A DNA stretch of 38,942 nt from Aquabacterium sp. GTDB taxonomy: Bacteria; Pseudomonadota; Gammaproteobacteria; Burkholderiales; Burkholderiaceae_C. Under the pieces are notes generated by a model. The model worked only from the letters and a program-made list of their open reading frames with translations. It was not told the DNA's origin and did no database searches. Position 1 is the stretch's first letter, and the number at the start of each line of letters is the position of its first letter. The stretch spans positions 1-38,942 of the forward strand of contig SCTQ01000215.1 in NCBI GenBank assembly GCA_004322345.1. Direction: 5' to 3'. The position numbers were made by a program, and so were the translations under genes. This document shows, in pieces, positions 1-9,069 of this stretch.

Positions 1-1404
1 GGCGGCGATCCAGCCGGCGAGCACGTCGCCGGTACCGGCCGTGCCCAACAGGGCGTTACCGGTCGGGTTGATCGCGGGTGGCGCATCGCCGGGCGCCGTG
101 ATCACGCTGCCCGATCCCTTCAACACGACGACCGCACCGCACGCGGCGGCGAGCTTCTTCGCCGCGCCGAGGCGATCGGCCTGGACCTCGTCGACCCCGC
201 ACTCGAGCAGGCGCGCAGCCTCCAGCGGGTGCGGTGTCAGCACGGTGCCCCAGCCACGCGGCGCGCGGGCAGCCAGCAGGCTGCGCAACTGGGCATCCTG
301 GGCGATGGCGTTGAGGGCGTCGGCATCCAGCACCAGTGCGCGGGCGCGGCCGAGCACTTCGGGCAGCGCCGGGCGCACGGCGTCCCCACCGCCGCAGCCG
401 CAGGCCACGACATGGCCCGGCTCCCAGGCCGTGTCGTCGAGCCTGGTGCGGAACATCAGCTCGGGCGTCAGCGGGTCAAGCGCCACCGAGTCTGCGGGGG
501 CATCGGCCTCCAGCAGTCGCAGGTAGACGCGACCCGCGCCCGCCCATAGCGCGGCACGCGCGGCCAGCACGGCGGCGCCGCGCATGCCGCGTGTGCCGCC
601 GACCACGTGCACGCTGCCGAAGCTGCCCTTGTGCTGGGCATGCCGGCGCGGTTGCGGCCCCATGCCGGCGGATTCGCCGCAGAGCAGGGCGTCCGCCGCC
701 TGCGCGGGCTCGACGCCGAGGTCGCAGAACCAGGCTTCACCGACCTGGTCGCGCCCGTGGGCCGTGAAGAGCGAGGGCTTCAGGGTCAGCAGGCTGAGCG
801 TGTGGTCTGCCCTGACGCAGCGCGTGGCAGCCACCGTGTCGTCCAGCCAGCCGGTGTCGGCGTCCAGGCCCGAGGGCAGGTCCAGCGAGAGGACGGGTGC
901 ATCGCCGCGGTTCAGCCAGGCCACGGCCTCGGCCACCTCGCCATGCGGACCCTGGCGGATGCCCAGCCCCAGCAGTGCGTCGATGGCCAGGTCGCTGGTC
1001 CGGGCTGGTCGCGCCGGCAGGCCGCTGGTCACCGTCACGCCGATCTGCTGCGCGCGCAGCAGTGAGGCCGCGGCATCGGCCGGCAGGCGGGCCGGATCGC
1101 CGATCAGCGCGACGCAAACCGCCCGGCCCAGGTGGTGCAGGTGGAAAGCAGCTTCCAGCCCGTCGCCGCCGTTGTTGCCCGTGGCCGCCAGCACCTGGAC
1201 CTGGCCCGCATGCGGTGCCAGGGCCTGGGCCAGCCGTGCTGCCGCCCAGCCGGCGCGCTGCATCAGCGTGTGCGGGGGCAGGGCGGCCGCGGCCAGCCGC
1301 TCGATGGCCCGGCTGGCGGCCGCGCCATGCAGCGGCCAACTGCTGCGCGGCGCGGCGAAAACGCGATGGATGTCCGGTTCGGCAGAGGAGGGAAAGGTAG
1401 GCAT
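1..1404 (-). CDS. nnr: Bifunctional NAD(P)H-hydrate epimerase / ADP-dependent dehydratase (3' end cut off by window)
   Basis: Repairs hydrated NADH and NADPH: the N-terminal YjeF_N domain epimerises the hydrate and the C-terminal YjeF_C (ribokinase-fold) domain dehydrates it with ADP. The frame is open from an ATG at 1404 to base 1 with no stop, giving 468 residues. The N-terminal domain shows GNNGGDG at residues 76-82. The C-terminal domain shows GTAGTGD at 454-460 with the catalytic Asp 460. Full-length members are usually about 500 residues, so roughly 30-40 residues lie outside the window. The start has no clear Shine-Dalgarno but fits the family N-terminus. The gene is divergent from rpsB. 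Both domain signatures are intact and no frameshift was seen. Confidence 0.9.
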   Translation of the reverse strand, partial: MPTFPSSAEPDIHRVFAAPRSSWPLHGAAASRAIERLAAAALPPHTLMQRAGWAAARLAQALAPHAGQVQVLAATGNNGGDGLEAAFHLHHLGRAVCVALIGDPARLPADAAASLLRAQQIGVTVTSGLPARPARTSDLAIDALLGLGIRQGPHGEVAEAVAWLNRGDAPVLSLDLPSGLDADTGWLDDTVAATRCVRADHTLSLLTLKPSLFTAHGRDQVGEAWFCDLGVEPAQAADALLCGESAGMGPQPRRHAQHKGSFGSVHVVGGTRGMRGAAVLAARAALWAGAGRVYLRLLEADAPADSVALDPLTPELMFRTRLDDTAWEPGHVVACGCGGGDAVRPALPEVLGRARALVLDADALNAIAQDAQLRSLLAARAPRGWGTVLTPHPLEAARLLECGVDEVQADRLGAAKKLAAACGAVVVLKGSGSVITAPGDAPPAINPTGNALLGTAGTGDVLAGWIAA

Positions 1405-1415
1405 CACGCTGCAAG

Positions 1416-1446
1416 TTGGCTTCGAGGCGCGCCGGCATGCTAAACT
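1416..1446 (+). promoter_or_regulatory. Candidate sigma70 promoter of the rpsB operon
   Basis: An extended -10 element, TGC followed by TAAACT (1441-1446), is preceded by a weak -35 box TTGGCT (1416-1421) at 19 bp spacing. Transcription from here would give a leader of about 200 bases before rpsB. The rest of the gap (1447-1652) shows no gene. This is a visual match only. Confidence 0.35.
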
Positions 1447-1652
1447 CCGCGGGTTTTTCCCGGCACTGCTCACTTGCTGACGCAGAGCCCGGCACCGGAA
1501 CCCCGATTGCCGCAGTGGAAAGACCAATCGCAAACCCGGTCGCACAAAAGGTGTCGATGCGTTGCGGCGAAGGCCCCAGGAACGAGATTCCAGCCACCGC
1601 CGAAGGCGCAGCGATTCTGACCGGATTTCAGTCCCAACCTTTGGAGTTTCAA

Positions 1653-2396
1653 ATGTCCTATTCGATGCGCGACATGCTGGAAGCCGGTGTCCACTTTGGT
1701 CACCAGACCCGCTTCTGGAACCCCCAGATGGCCCCGTACATCTTCGGCCATCGCAACAAGATCCACATCATCAACCTCGAGAAGACGCAGCCGCTCTTCG
1801 AGGAGGCGATGAAGTTCATCCGCCAGCTGTCGGCTCGCCGCGGCACGATCCTGATGGTCGGCACCAAGCGCCAGGCCCGCGAGCAGATCGCCCAGGAAGC
1901 CGCCCGCGCAGGCGTGCCCTACGTCGACCAGCGCTGGCTGGGCGGCATGCTGACCAACTTCAAGACGGTCAAGGGCTCGCTGAAGAAGCTGAAGGACATG
2001 CAGGCCCAGGTCGAAGCCGGCCTCGAGCAGCTGAGCAAGAAGGAAGGCCTGCTCTTCCAGCGCGAGCTGGCCAAGCTGGAGAAGGACATCGGCGGCATCC
2101 AGGACATGAACGCCCTGCCTGACGCCCTGTTCGTGATCGACGTCGGCTATCACAAGATCGCCGTGGCCGAGGCCAAGAAGCTGGGCATTCCCGTCATCGG
2201 CGTGGTCGACACCAACCACTCGCCCGAAGGCATCGACTACGTGATTCCCGGCAACGACGACTCCTCCAAGGCCGTCACGCTGTACTGCCGTGCCGTGGCT
2301 GATGCCGTGCTGGAAGGCAAGGCCAACGCCGTCAACGAGACCGTGCAGGCCGCCTCCGGTGGCGATGAGTTCGTCGAGGTCAGCGAAGCCGCCTGA
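1653..2396 (+). CDS. rpsB: 30S ribosomal protein S2
   Basis: Structural protein of the small ribosomal subunit, needed for S1 binding. The 247-residue product begins [18 protein letters not shown] and has the typical S2 features [18 protein letters not shown] and a conserved segment near 185-200 ending in [19 protein letters not shown]. Length is normal. The chosen ATG at 1653 follows TTGGAG, and the longer in-frame extension to 1416 lacks family similarity. It is the first gene of a long plus-strand block and is separated from tsf by a hairpin terminator/attenuator. Confidence 0.98.
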   Translation: MSYSMRDMLEAGVHFGHQTRFWNPQMAPYIFGHRNKIHIINLEKTQPLFEEAMKFIRQLSARRGTILMVGTKRQAREQIAQEAARAGVPYVDQRWLGGMLTNFKTVKGSLKKLKDMQAQVEAGLEQLSKKEGLLFQRELAKLEKDIGGIQDMNALPDALFVIDVGYHKIAVAEAKKLGIPVIGVVDTNHSPEGIDYVIPGNDDSSKAVTLYCRAVADAVLEGKANAVNETVQAASGGDEFVEVSEAA

Positions 2397-2416
2397 CCGG
2401 CTGTTGCCCGCTTCCC

Positions 2417-2441
2417 AAAGGGGCTGCTACAGCCCCTTTTT
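2417..2441 (+). terminator. Intrinsic terminator or attenuator between rpsB and tsf
   Basis: A perfect 10-bp stem (2417-2426 with 2430-2439), a three-base CTA loop and a short T run lie 20 bases after the rpsB stop. It may lower readthrough into tsf and so set the S2 to EF-Ts ratio; that role is inferred. Confidence 0.75.
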
Positions 2442-2506
2442 CACAAGTTTCGAGATTCCGGCTGCCCGGCGCTGACCGACGCAGCCCCTACCCAACGGAG
2501 AGCAAG

Positions 2507-3415
2507 ATGCCTGCAATCACCGCCAGCATGGTCGCCGAGCTGCGTGCCAAGACCGACGCCCCGATGATGGAATGCAAAAAGGCCCTGACCGAAGCCGACG
2601 GCGACGCGGTCAAGGCCGAAGAGATCCTGCGCGTCAAGCTGGGCACCAAGGCCAGCAAGGCCGCCTCGCGCGTCACCGCCGAGGGCATCGTGTCGTCCTT
2701 CGTCGACGGCACCACCGGCGTCGTGATCGAGCTGAACTGCGAGACCGACTTCGTCGCCAAGAACGTCGACTTCCTGGCCTTCGGCAAGACCCTGGCCGAA
2801 CTCGTCGCCAAGCAGAACCCGGCCGACGTGGCCGCGCTGTCCGCGCTGGAGATCGGCGGCCAGACCGTCGACAAGGTGCGTACCGACCTGGTGGGCAAGA
2901 TTGGCGAGAACCTGTCGATCCGCCGCTTCAAGCGCTATGCGGGCGGCGGCAAGGTGGCCGTGTACCTGCACGACACGCGCATCGGCGTGCTGGTCGAGTA
3001 CGAGGGTGACGACACCGTCGCCAAGGACATCGCCATGCACATCGCCGCGATGAAGCCCGTGTCCCTGTCGTCGGACCAGGTGCCCGCCGAGCTGATCGCC
3101 GCCGAGCGCAGCGTTGCTGCCGCCAAGGCTGCCGAGGACGCCGAGAAGGCCAAGGCCGACGGCAAGCCCGTGCAGTCCGACGAGATCGTCGCCAAGCGCA
3201 TCGAAGGCTCGGTGCAGAAGTACCTGAAGGAAGTGTCCCTGCTGAACCAGGCCTTCGTGAAGAACGACAAGCAGACGATCGAGCAGGTGCTCAAGGCCTC
3301 CAACTCGACGATCAAGGGCTTCACGCTCTTCGTCGTCGGCCAGGGCATCGAGAAGAAGCAGGACGACTTCGCCGCCGAGGTGGCTGCGCAGGTCGCCGCT
3401 GCGAAGGGCCAGTAA
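2507..3415 (+). CDS. tsf: Elongation factor Ts
   Basis: Guanine nucleotide exchange factor that regenerates EF-Tu-GTP in the cytoplasm. The 302-residue product has the N-terminal UBA-like region with [12 protein letters not shown] (16-27), the core motif [12 protein letters not shown] and the later dimerisation region ending with VAAAKGQ. Length is close to the usual 280-300 residues. The ATG follows GGAGAGCAAG. It lies downstream of rpsB in the order usual for bacteria. Confident by sequence and context. Confidence 0.98.
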   Translation: MPAITASMVAELRAKTDAPMMECKKALTEADGDAVKAEEILRVKLGTKASKAASRVTAEGIVSSFVDGTTGVVIELNCETDFVAKNVDFLAFGKTLAELVAKQNPADVAALSALEIGGQTVDKVRTDLVGKIGENLSIRRFKRYAGGGKVAVYLHDTRIGVLVEYEGDDTVAKDIAMHIAAMKPVSLSSDQVPAELIAAERSVAAAKAAEDAEKAKADGKPVQSDEIVAKRIEGSVQKYLKEVSLLNQAFVKNDKQTIEQVLKASNSTIKGFTLFVVGQGIEKKQDDFAAEVAAQVAAAKGQ

Positions 3416-3488
3416 GGCCCGGGGCCCGGGGGAGCCTGGCCGGTCCGTCCGGCCGGGAACCTGCAGGCCCGATTTACGCTCTCATTCC

Positions 3489-3513
3489 GCGGTCGCCATC
3501 GGCGGCCGCTTTT
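3489..3513 (+). terminator. Terminator-like hairpin between tsf and pyrH
   Basis: A 9-bp stem with one G-U pair (3489-3497 with 3501-3509), a three-base ATC loop and TTTT lie 21 bases before the pyrH start. A second GC-rich hairpin without a T run sits near 3436-3462. They may give partial termination. Confidence 0.5.
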
Positions 3514-3534
3514 CAAACGCCCGGAGCCCCACGC

Positions 3535-4245
3535 ATGCCCGCCTATCAGCGCATCCTCCTCAAACTGTCCGGTGAAGCCCTGATGGGGGAAGATGCCTAC
3601 GGCATCAACCGCGCGACCATCGTGCGCATGGTGCGTGAAGTGCAGGAGATCACCCGCCTGGGTTGCCAGGTGGCGGTGGTCATCGGCGGCGGCAACATCT
3701 TCCGCGGCGTGGCCGGCGGCTCGGTCGGCATGGACCGCGCGACGGCCGACTACATGGGCATGCTGGCCACCGTGATGAACGCGCTGGCCCTGGCCGACAC
3801 GATGCGCCAGGAAGGCATGACGGCTCGCGTGATGTCGGCCATCAGCATCGAGCAGATCGTCGAGCCCTACGTGCGCCCCAAGGCGCTGCAGTACCTGGAA
3901 GAAGGCAAGGTCGTGATCTTCGCGGCCGGTACCGGCAACCCCTTCTTCACCACCGACACCGCCGCCGCGCTGCGCGGCGCCGAGATCGGCGCCGAAGTGG
4001 TGCTCAAGGCCACCAAGGTCGACGGTGTCTACACTGCGGATCCCAAGAAGGATCCCACCGCCACCCGCTACAGCAAGATCACCTTCGACGAGGCGCTGAT
4101 CAAGAACCTGGAAGTGCTGGACGCCACCGCCTTCGCGCTGTGCCGCGACCAGAAGCTTCCGATCAAGGTGTTCAGCATCTTCAAGCCCGGCGCGCTGAAG
4201 GCCGTGGTGATGGGTGAGGACGAGGGCACGCTGGTCCACGTCTGA
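3535..4245 (+). CDS. pyrH: Uridylate (UMP) kinase
   Basis: Phosphorylates UMP to UDP with ATP, the first committed step from UMP to UTP and CTP. The 236-residue product matches the bacterial amino-acid-kinase-fold family: KLSGEAL at 10-16, the glycine loop GGGNIFRG at 51-58, [12 protein letters not shown], and the nucleotide-binding segment [12 protein letters not shown]. Normal length. It lies between tsf and frr, a common arrangement. The start at 3535 is the only good ATG before the conserved N-terminus. Confidence 0.97.
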   Translation: MPAYQRILLKLSGEALMGEDAYGINRATIVRMVREVQEITRLGCQVAVVIGGGNIFRGVAGGSVGMDRATADYMGMLATVMNALALADTMRQEGMTARVMSAISIEQIVEPYVRPKALQYLEEGKVVIFAAGTGNPFFTTDTAAALRGAEIGAEVVLKATKVDGVYTADPKKDPTATRYSKITFDEALIKNLEVLDATAFALCRDQKLPIKVFSIFKPGALKAVVMGEDEGTLVHV

Positions 4246-4287
4246 GCCGGCGGCGGCGCCCTCCTTTCCTGGTTTCGAGGAACAGAC

Positions 4288-4848
4288 ATGAGCATTGCAG
4301 ACATCAAGAAGACCGCCGAGCAGAAGATGGCGCGGTCCATCGAGTCCTTCAAGACCGAACTCGGCAAGATCCGCACCGGCCGCGCCCACGCGGGCCTGCT
4401 GGACCAGGTGCAGGTGGAGTACTACGGCTCCATGGTGCCCATCAGCCAGGTCGCCAACGTGACGCTGATCGATGCACGCACCATCAGCGTCCAACCCTGG
4501 GAAAAGGGCCTGGGCCAGAAGATCGACAAGGCCATCCGCGAGTCGGACCTGGGCCTGAACCCCTCGCTGCAGGGCGACCTGATCCGCGTGCCGATGCCGC
4601 CCCTGACCGAGGAGCGCCGCCGCGAGCTGACCAAGGTGGTCAAGCACGCCGGCGAGGACGCCAAAGTGGCCGTTCGCAACCTGCGCCGCGACGCCAACGA
4701 GCAGGCCAAGAAGCTGCTCAAGGACAAGCTGATCACCGAGGACGACGAGCGCCGCAGCCAGGATGAGGTGCAGAAGCTCACCGACCGTACGATCAACGAG
4801 GTCGACAAGCTGGTGCAGGGCAAGGAAGCGGAGATCATGGCCGTCTGA
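4288..4848 (+). CDS. frr: Ribosome recycling factor
   Basis: Splits the post-termination ribosome together with EF-G. The 186-residue product is of standard length and shows the conserved segments [33 protein letters not shown] and [13 protein letters not shown], followed by the long helical C-terminus. The ATG follows CGAGGAAC. It is immediately upstream of uppS, whose start lies 47 bases after the frr stop. Confidence 0.98.
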   Translation: MSIADIKKTAEQKMARSIESFKTELGKIRTGRAHAGLLDQVQVEYYGSMVPISQVANVTLIDARTISVQPWEKGLGQKIDKAIRESDLGLNPSLQGDLIRVPMPPLTEERRRELTKVVKHAGEDAKVAVRNLRRDANEQAKKLLKDKLITEDDERRSQDEVQKLTDRTINEVDKLVQGKEAEIMAV

Positions 4849-4894
4849 GGCCGCCCATCCCCGTGTCCGTCCCGCGTCCATCGTCCTCTCGCGC

Positions 4895-5644
4895 ATGAGC
4901 CATCCCTCGAGCGTCCCGCGTCACCTGGCCATCGTCATGGATGGCAACGGCCGGTGGGCCAACCGTCGCCTGATGCCCCGGGTGGCCGGGCACAAGCAGG
5001 GGGTCGATGCGCTGATGAACACCGTGCGCGCCTGCGCGGCGCGCGGCATCCAGTACCTGACCGTCTTCGCCTTCTCGTCCGAGAACTGGAAGCGCCCGCA
5101 GGACGAGGTTTCCGGCCTGATGAGCCTGATGCTCTCGGCCGTGGCCAAGTACCTGGGCAGCCTGGAGCGCGAAGGCGTACGCGTGCGCATCGTCGGCGAC
5201 CGCGCCGGCATCTCGCAGCGCGTGCGCCAGGCCTGCGAGGAGTGCGAGCAGCGCACCCGTCACAACACCCGCCTCATCCTGACCGTCGCCTTCAACTACG
5301 GCGGCCGCTGGGACATCGTGCAGGCCTGCCGGCGCGCGATCGCCGCCGGCGTGCCGGCCGAGGAACTCGACGAGGCGCGCCTGTCCGGCTTCATGTCGAT
5401 GGCCGACACGCCCGACCCGGACCTCTTCGTGCGCACCGGCGGCGAGGTCCGCGTCTCCAACTTCCTGCTGTGGCAGATCGCCTACAGCGAGCTCTACTTC
5501 ACCGACTGCCTGTGGCCGGACTTCGACGCGGCCCAGCTCGATGCCGCGCTGGCCGCCTACTCCGCGCGCGACCGCCGCTTCGGCACGTCGCAGGAGGCGG
5601 TGCCCATTCCGCCCGATTCCTCCTCCTCGATCTTCGGAGACTGA
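4895..5644 (+). CDS. uppS: Isoprenyl transferase (undecaprenyl diphosphate synthase)
   Basis: Condenses isopentenyl diphosphate units onto farnesyl diphosphate to make the C55 lipid carrier for peptidoglycan and O-antigen. The 249-residue product has MDGNGRWA with catalytic Asp 16, FAFSSENWKRP, FNYGGRWDI and the C-terminal RTGGEVRVSNFLLWQ block. RTGGE replaces the more common RTSGE, a conservative change. The start at 4895 was chosen because the conserved core begins at residue 9; the longer frame overlaps frr. The stop is four bases before cdsA. Confidence 0.97.
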   Translation: MSHPSSVPRHLAIVMDGNGRWANRRLMPRVAGHKQGVDALMNTVRACAARGIQYLTVFAFSSENWKRPQDEVSGLMSLMLSAVAKYLGSLEREGVRVRIVGDRAGISQRVRQACEECEQRTRHNTRLILTVAFNYGGRWDIVQACRRAIAAGVPAEELDEARLSGFMSMADTPDPDLFVRTGGEVRVSNFLLWQIAYSELYFTDCLWPDFDAAQLDAALAAYSARDRRFGTSQEAVPIPPDSSSSIFGD

Positions 5645-5648
5645 TCCG

Positions 5649-6497
5649 ATGCTGCGGCAACGCGTGCTGACGGCCCTGGTCCTGCTGGCCATCCTGCTGC
5701 CGGCCATCTGGGCACCGGTGGCTTGGCCGTTCGCCGCAGTCAGCCTCGTCTTCGTCGCGGCCGCCGGCTGGGAATGGGCGAAGCTCAACGGCTCGGCTGG
5801 CGCACCCGCATGGGCACTCGGCGCCGCGGTGCTGGCGGCCGGCATCGCGACCGCGCTGGGCTGGTCCCAGGTCCAGGTCGCCGTTGCCGGCTGGCTGTGG
5901 CCCGCCGCCACGCTGGCCTGGGTGGCCGGCGGCTGCTGGGTGCTGGCACGCGGCATCGCGCATTGGCGCGAGCTGTCGCGCACGCTGCGGCTGCTGCTGG
6001 GCGTGGCCATGCTCTGGCTGGCCTGGCTGGCGATCATGCAGTCCAAGCTGATGGGGCTGAACTTCCTGCTCTCGGTCTTCTGCCTGGCCTGGGCGGCCGA
6101 CATCGCAGCCTACTTCGGCGGCCGCGCCTTCGGCCGCCGCAAGCTGGCGCCGTCCATCAGCCCGGGCAAGAGTTGGGAGGGCGTCTATGCCGGCATGCTG
6201 GGCACCCTGGTGCTGGCCGTGGGCTGGGTGCTGGCCGACCGCGCGCTGAATCCCGAACTGCCCAGCTTCTACACGCTGCTGGTGGGCCGCTGGGGCTGGG
6301 CCGGGCTGGTCGTCGTGCCCGCGCTGACGGCGATGACGGTGGTCGGCGATCTCTTCGAGTCCGCCGTCAAGCGCGTGGCCGGCGCCAAGGACAGCAGCAA
6401 CCTGCTGCCCGGCCACGGCGGCGTGCTCGACCGCATCGATGCCTTGCTGCCGCTGTTCCCGCTGGCCTGGACCTGCGTGGTGATCGCCCATGCCTGA
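5649..6497 (+). CDS. cdsA: Phosphatidate cytidylyltransferase (CDP-diglyceride synthase)
   Basis: Integral inner-membrane enzyme that makes CDP-diacylglycerol from phosphatidic acid and CTP, the branch point for phospholipids. The 282-residue product is strongly hydrophobic with several membrane helices. It ends with the family signature near residues 238-263: SAVKR, four residues, KD, then LLPGHGGVLDRID. The start at 5649 follows uppS by four bases. Its end overlaps the dxr start by eight bases. UppS, CdsA and Dxr together supply lipid and isoprenoid precursors. Confidence 0.97.
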   Translation: MLRQRVLTALVLLAILLPAIWAPVAWPFAAVSLVFVAAAGWEWAKLNGSAGAPAWALGAAVLAAGIATALGWSQVQVAVAGWLWPAATLAWVAGGCWVLARGIAHWRELSRTLRLLLGVAMLWLAWLAIMQSKLMGLNFLLSVFCLAWAADIAAYFGGRAFGRRKLAPSISPGKSWEGVYAGMLGTLVLAVGWVLADRALNPELPSFYTLLVGRWGWAGLVVVPALTAMTVVGDLFESAVKRVAGAKDSSNLLPGHGGVLDRIDALLPLFPLAWTCVVIAHA

Positions 6498-7683
6498 CGT
6501 GCCGCGCCAGAAGCTCTGCGTGCTGGGCTCCACCGGCTCGATCGGCGTCAGCACGCTGGACGTCGCGGCCCGCCATCCCGAGCGCTACGAGATCTTCGCC
6601 CTCAGCGGCCACAGCCGCATGGCCGAGCTGGCCCGGCAATGCGCGGCCCATCGCCCGCGCTATGCCGTCGTGCCCGATGCCGCACGGGCCCAGGCCCTGC
6701 GCGACCACCTAGCCGGTGGCGGGCTGCCGCAGATCCTCGTCGGCGCCCAGGCCCTGGCCGAGGTTGCGGCGCACGAAGACGTGGACGCCGTGATGGGCGC
6801 CATCGTCGGTGCCGCCGGGCTGCAGCCCTGCCTGGCCGCCGCGCGTGCCGGCAAGCGGCTGCTGCTGGCCAACAAGGAAGCCCTGGTCGTCGGCGGGGCG
6901 CTCTTCATGCGTGCGGTGGAGGAGGGCGGGGCGCAGCTGTTGCCCATCGACAGCGAGCACTCGGCCATCTTCCAGTGCCTGCCCGAGGACCGCTCCACCT
7001 GGGCCAGCCGCATCGACCACATCGTGCTGACGGCGTCCGGCGGCCCCTTCCGCACGCGCGACCCGGCCACGCTGGCGGACGTGACGCCGCAGCAGGCCTG
7101 CGCCCATCCCAACTGGGTGATGGGCCGCAAGATCTCGGTCGACTCCGCGACCATGATGAACAAGGCGCTGGAGGTCATCGAGGCCCGCTGGCTCTTCGAC
7201 CTGCATCCGCGTCAGGTGCGCGTGGTCATCCATCCGCAGAGCATCATCCATTCGATGGTCGTGTGCCGCGACCATTCCGTGCTGGCCCAGATGGGCACGC
7301 CCGACATGCGCGTGCCCATCGCCTACGGCCTGGCCTGGCCCGAGCGCATCGCCTCGGGCGCCGAACAGCTGGACTTCCTGTCGCTGTCCCAGCTGAGCTT
7401 CGAGCCGGCCGACGCCCGCCGCTATCCCGGCCTGCAGCTGGCCTGGGCCACGCTGGAGGCTGCGCCCGGCAGCACCGCGGTGCTCAATGCCGCCAACGAG
7501 GTCGCCGTCGCGGCTTTCCTCGAAGGCGCGATACGCTTCGACCGCATCCACGCCGTCAACGAGACCACGCTGGAGCGCCTGTCCCCGCCGGCGGGCGCGG
7601 CCGACAGCCTCGAGGGGCTGCTGGAGCTGGATGCCGCCGCGCGCCGCGTGGCGGCCGAGCTGGTCGAGGAGCTGGTCCCATGA
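6490..7683 (+). CDS. dxr: 1-deoxy-D-xylulose 5-phosphate reductoisomerase
   Basis: Converts DXP to 2-C-methyl-D-erythritol 4-phosphate with NADPH and a divalent metal, the committed step of the MEP isoprenoid pathway. The 397-residue product shows the NADPH loop GSTGSIG (13-19), LLLANKEALV, the metal-binding segment PIDSEHSAIFQ and the substrate segment SGGPFRT. The conserved HPNWVMGRKISVDSATMMNK block is also complete. Length is normal. The ATG lies inside the end of cdsA. Its TGA overlaps the rseP ATG (ATGA), which suggests coupled translation. Confidence 0.98.
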   Translation: MPDVPRQKLCVLGSTGSIGVSTLDVAARHPERYEIFALSGHSRMAELARQCAAHRPRYAVVPDAARAQALRDHLAGGGLPQILVGAQALAEVAAHEDVDAVMGAIVGAAGLQPCLAAARAGKRLLLANKEALVVGGALFMRAVEEGGAQLLPIDSEHSAIFQCLPEDRSTWASRIDHIVLTASGGPFRTRDPATLADVTPQQACAHPNWVMGRKISVDSATMMNKALEVIEARWLFDLHPRQVRVVIHPQSIIHSMVVCRDHSVLAQMGTPDMRVPIAYGLAWPERIASGAEQLDFLSLSQLSFEPADARRYPGLQLAWATLEAAPGSTAVLNAANEVAVAAFLEGAIRFDRIHAVNETTLERLSPPAGAADSLEGLLELDAAARRVAAELVEELVP

Positions 7684-9065
7684 GCCTGTTGAGTTCCAAC
7701 ATGTTGCCGGCCTTCCTGGTGACGATATGCGTGCTCGTCTTCGTCCACGAGTACGGCCACTACCGCACCGCGCTCGCCTTTGGCGTGAAGGTGCTGCGCT
7801 TCTCGATCGGCTTCGGCCCGGTGATCTGGCGCCGCCAGCGGGGCGAGACCGAGTTCGCCCTCTCGCTGCTGCCGCTGGGCGGCTACGTGATGATGCTGGG
7901 CGAGGACGGCGCCGTCGATGTGCCGGCATCCGAGCGCCATCGCACCTATGAAAGCAAGCCCGTCTGGCAGCGCTGCGCGATCGTGCTGGCCGGGCCGGTG
8001 GCCAACCTGTTGCTGGCCGTGCTGCTCTACGCCTGCGTCAACTGGAACGGCGTGCAGGAGATCCAGCCCATCCTGGGGGCGCCGACGCCCGGCAGCATGG
8101 CCGAACGCGCAGGCTTGCAGGCGGGCGAACGCGTGAGGGCCGTCTCGCGCGACGAGGAGGACTGGACCGAGATCCGCTCGATGAGCGACCTGCGCTGGCA
8201 GCTGATGCAGGCGGCGCTGGATGCGCAGCCGCTGCATCTCGAGCTCCAGGAATCGGACACGGCACAGCGCCACCGCCTGCTGCTGGACTTCGACAAGGAG
8301 CGGGTCGAGGTCGATGCCAGGCTGCTGGACAAGGTCGGGCTGCCCGACGTCTACATGGAGCCCGTGCTCGGCGAGCCCATGCCGGGTGGTCCCGCGCAGC
8401 AGGCCGGGCTGCGCTCGGGTGACCGCCTGCTGTCGGTGGACGGCACCCCGGTGGCCGACAAGATGCACGCCATCCAACTGATACGCGCCAGCGCGGCGAG
8501 CGGGGTGCAGGGCGCGCCGCGCCCGCTGCGGATCCGCGCCGAACGCAACGGCAGCGTGGTGGAGCTGACGGTGCAGCCGCGGCTGTCCAGGGGCGACAAG
8601 CCCGTGCCGATGATCGAGGCCGCCTTCTCGGGCCGGCCGCAGATGGTGACCATCCGCTACGGCTTCATCGAGGGCCTCGCGGCCGCCGCGCGCCAGACCT
8701 GGGAGATGTCGGCGGTGACGCTGACGATGCTGGGGCGGATCGTCACCTTGCAGGCATCGCCGGACAACATCAGCGGGCCGCTGACCATCGCGGCCTATGC
8801 CGGCCGCTCGGCCGAGCTGGGCCTGTCCCAGTTCCTGTCCTTCCTCGCCGTGGTCAGCGTGAGCCTCGGCGTATTGAACCTGCTGCCGTTGCCGATCCTC
8901 GATGGCGGACGCCTCATGTATCATCTTTTCGAAGGCGTGACGGGGCGGCCGATACCTGTCGAATGGCGCGATCGGCTGCTACGCGGCGGGTTGGCCATCA
9001 TGCTGCTGGTGATGTCCCTCGCCCTCTACAACGACGTGGTCCGGTTCCTGGGCCCACAAACCTGA
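7680..9065 (+). CDS. rseP: Site-2 intramembrane metalloprotease RseP
   Basis: Inner-membrane zinc protease that cuts anti-sigma factor RseA (sigma-E envelope stress response) and remnant signal peptides. The 461-residue product has the zinc site HEYGH at 23-27 in the first membrane helix. Two periplasmic PDZ domains follow (about 115-200 and 215-300). The C-terminal NLLPLPILDGG has the third metal ligand Asp near residue 407. The start overlaps the dxr stop. An alternative start seven codons later is possible. It precedes bamA, as in most proteobacteria. Confidence 0.96.
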   Translation: MSLLSSNMLPAFLVTICVLVFVHEYGHYRTALAFGVKVLRFSIGFGPVIWRRQRGETEFALSLLPLGGYVMMLGEDGAVDVPASERHRTYESKPVWQRCAIVLAGPVANLLLAVLLYACVNWNGVQEIQPILGAPTPGSMAERAGLQAGERVRAVSRDEEDWTEIRSMSDLRWQLMQAALDAQPLHLELQESDTAQRHRLLLDFDKERVEVDARLLDKVGLPDVYMEPVLGEPMPGGPAQQAGLRSGDRLLSVDGTPVADKMHAIQLIRASAASGVQGAPRPLRIRAERNGSVVELTVQPRLSRGDKPVPMIEAAFSGRPQMVTIRYGFIEGLAAAARQTWEMSAVTLTMLGRIVTLQASPDNISGPLTIAAYAGRSAELGLSQFLSFLAVVSVSLGVLNLLPLPILDGGRLMYHLFEGVTGRPIPVEWRDRLLRGGLAIMLLVMSLALYNDVVRFLGPQT

Positions 9066-9069
9066 TCGC

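Noticed and set aside
2935-4896. 653-residue open frame on the minus strand opposite tsf, pyrH and frr
   Set aside because: High GC makes antisense frames stay open. The translation is low-complexity His/Leu/Asp/Gly, has no domain, and the sense strand carries three certain genes.
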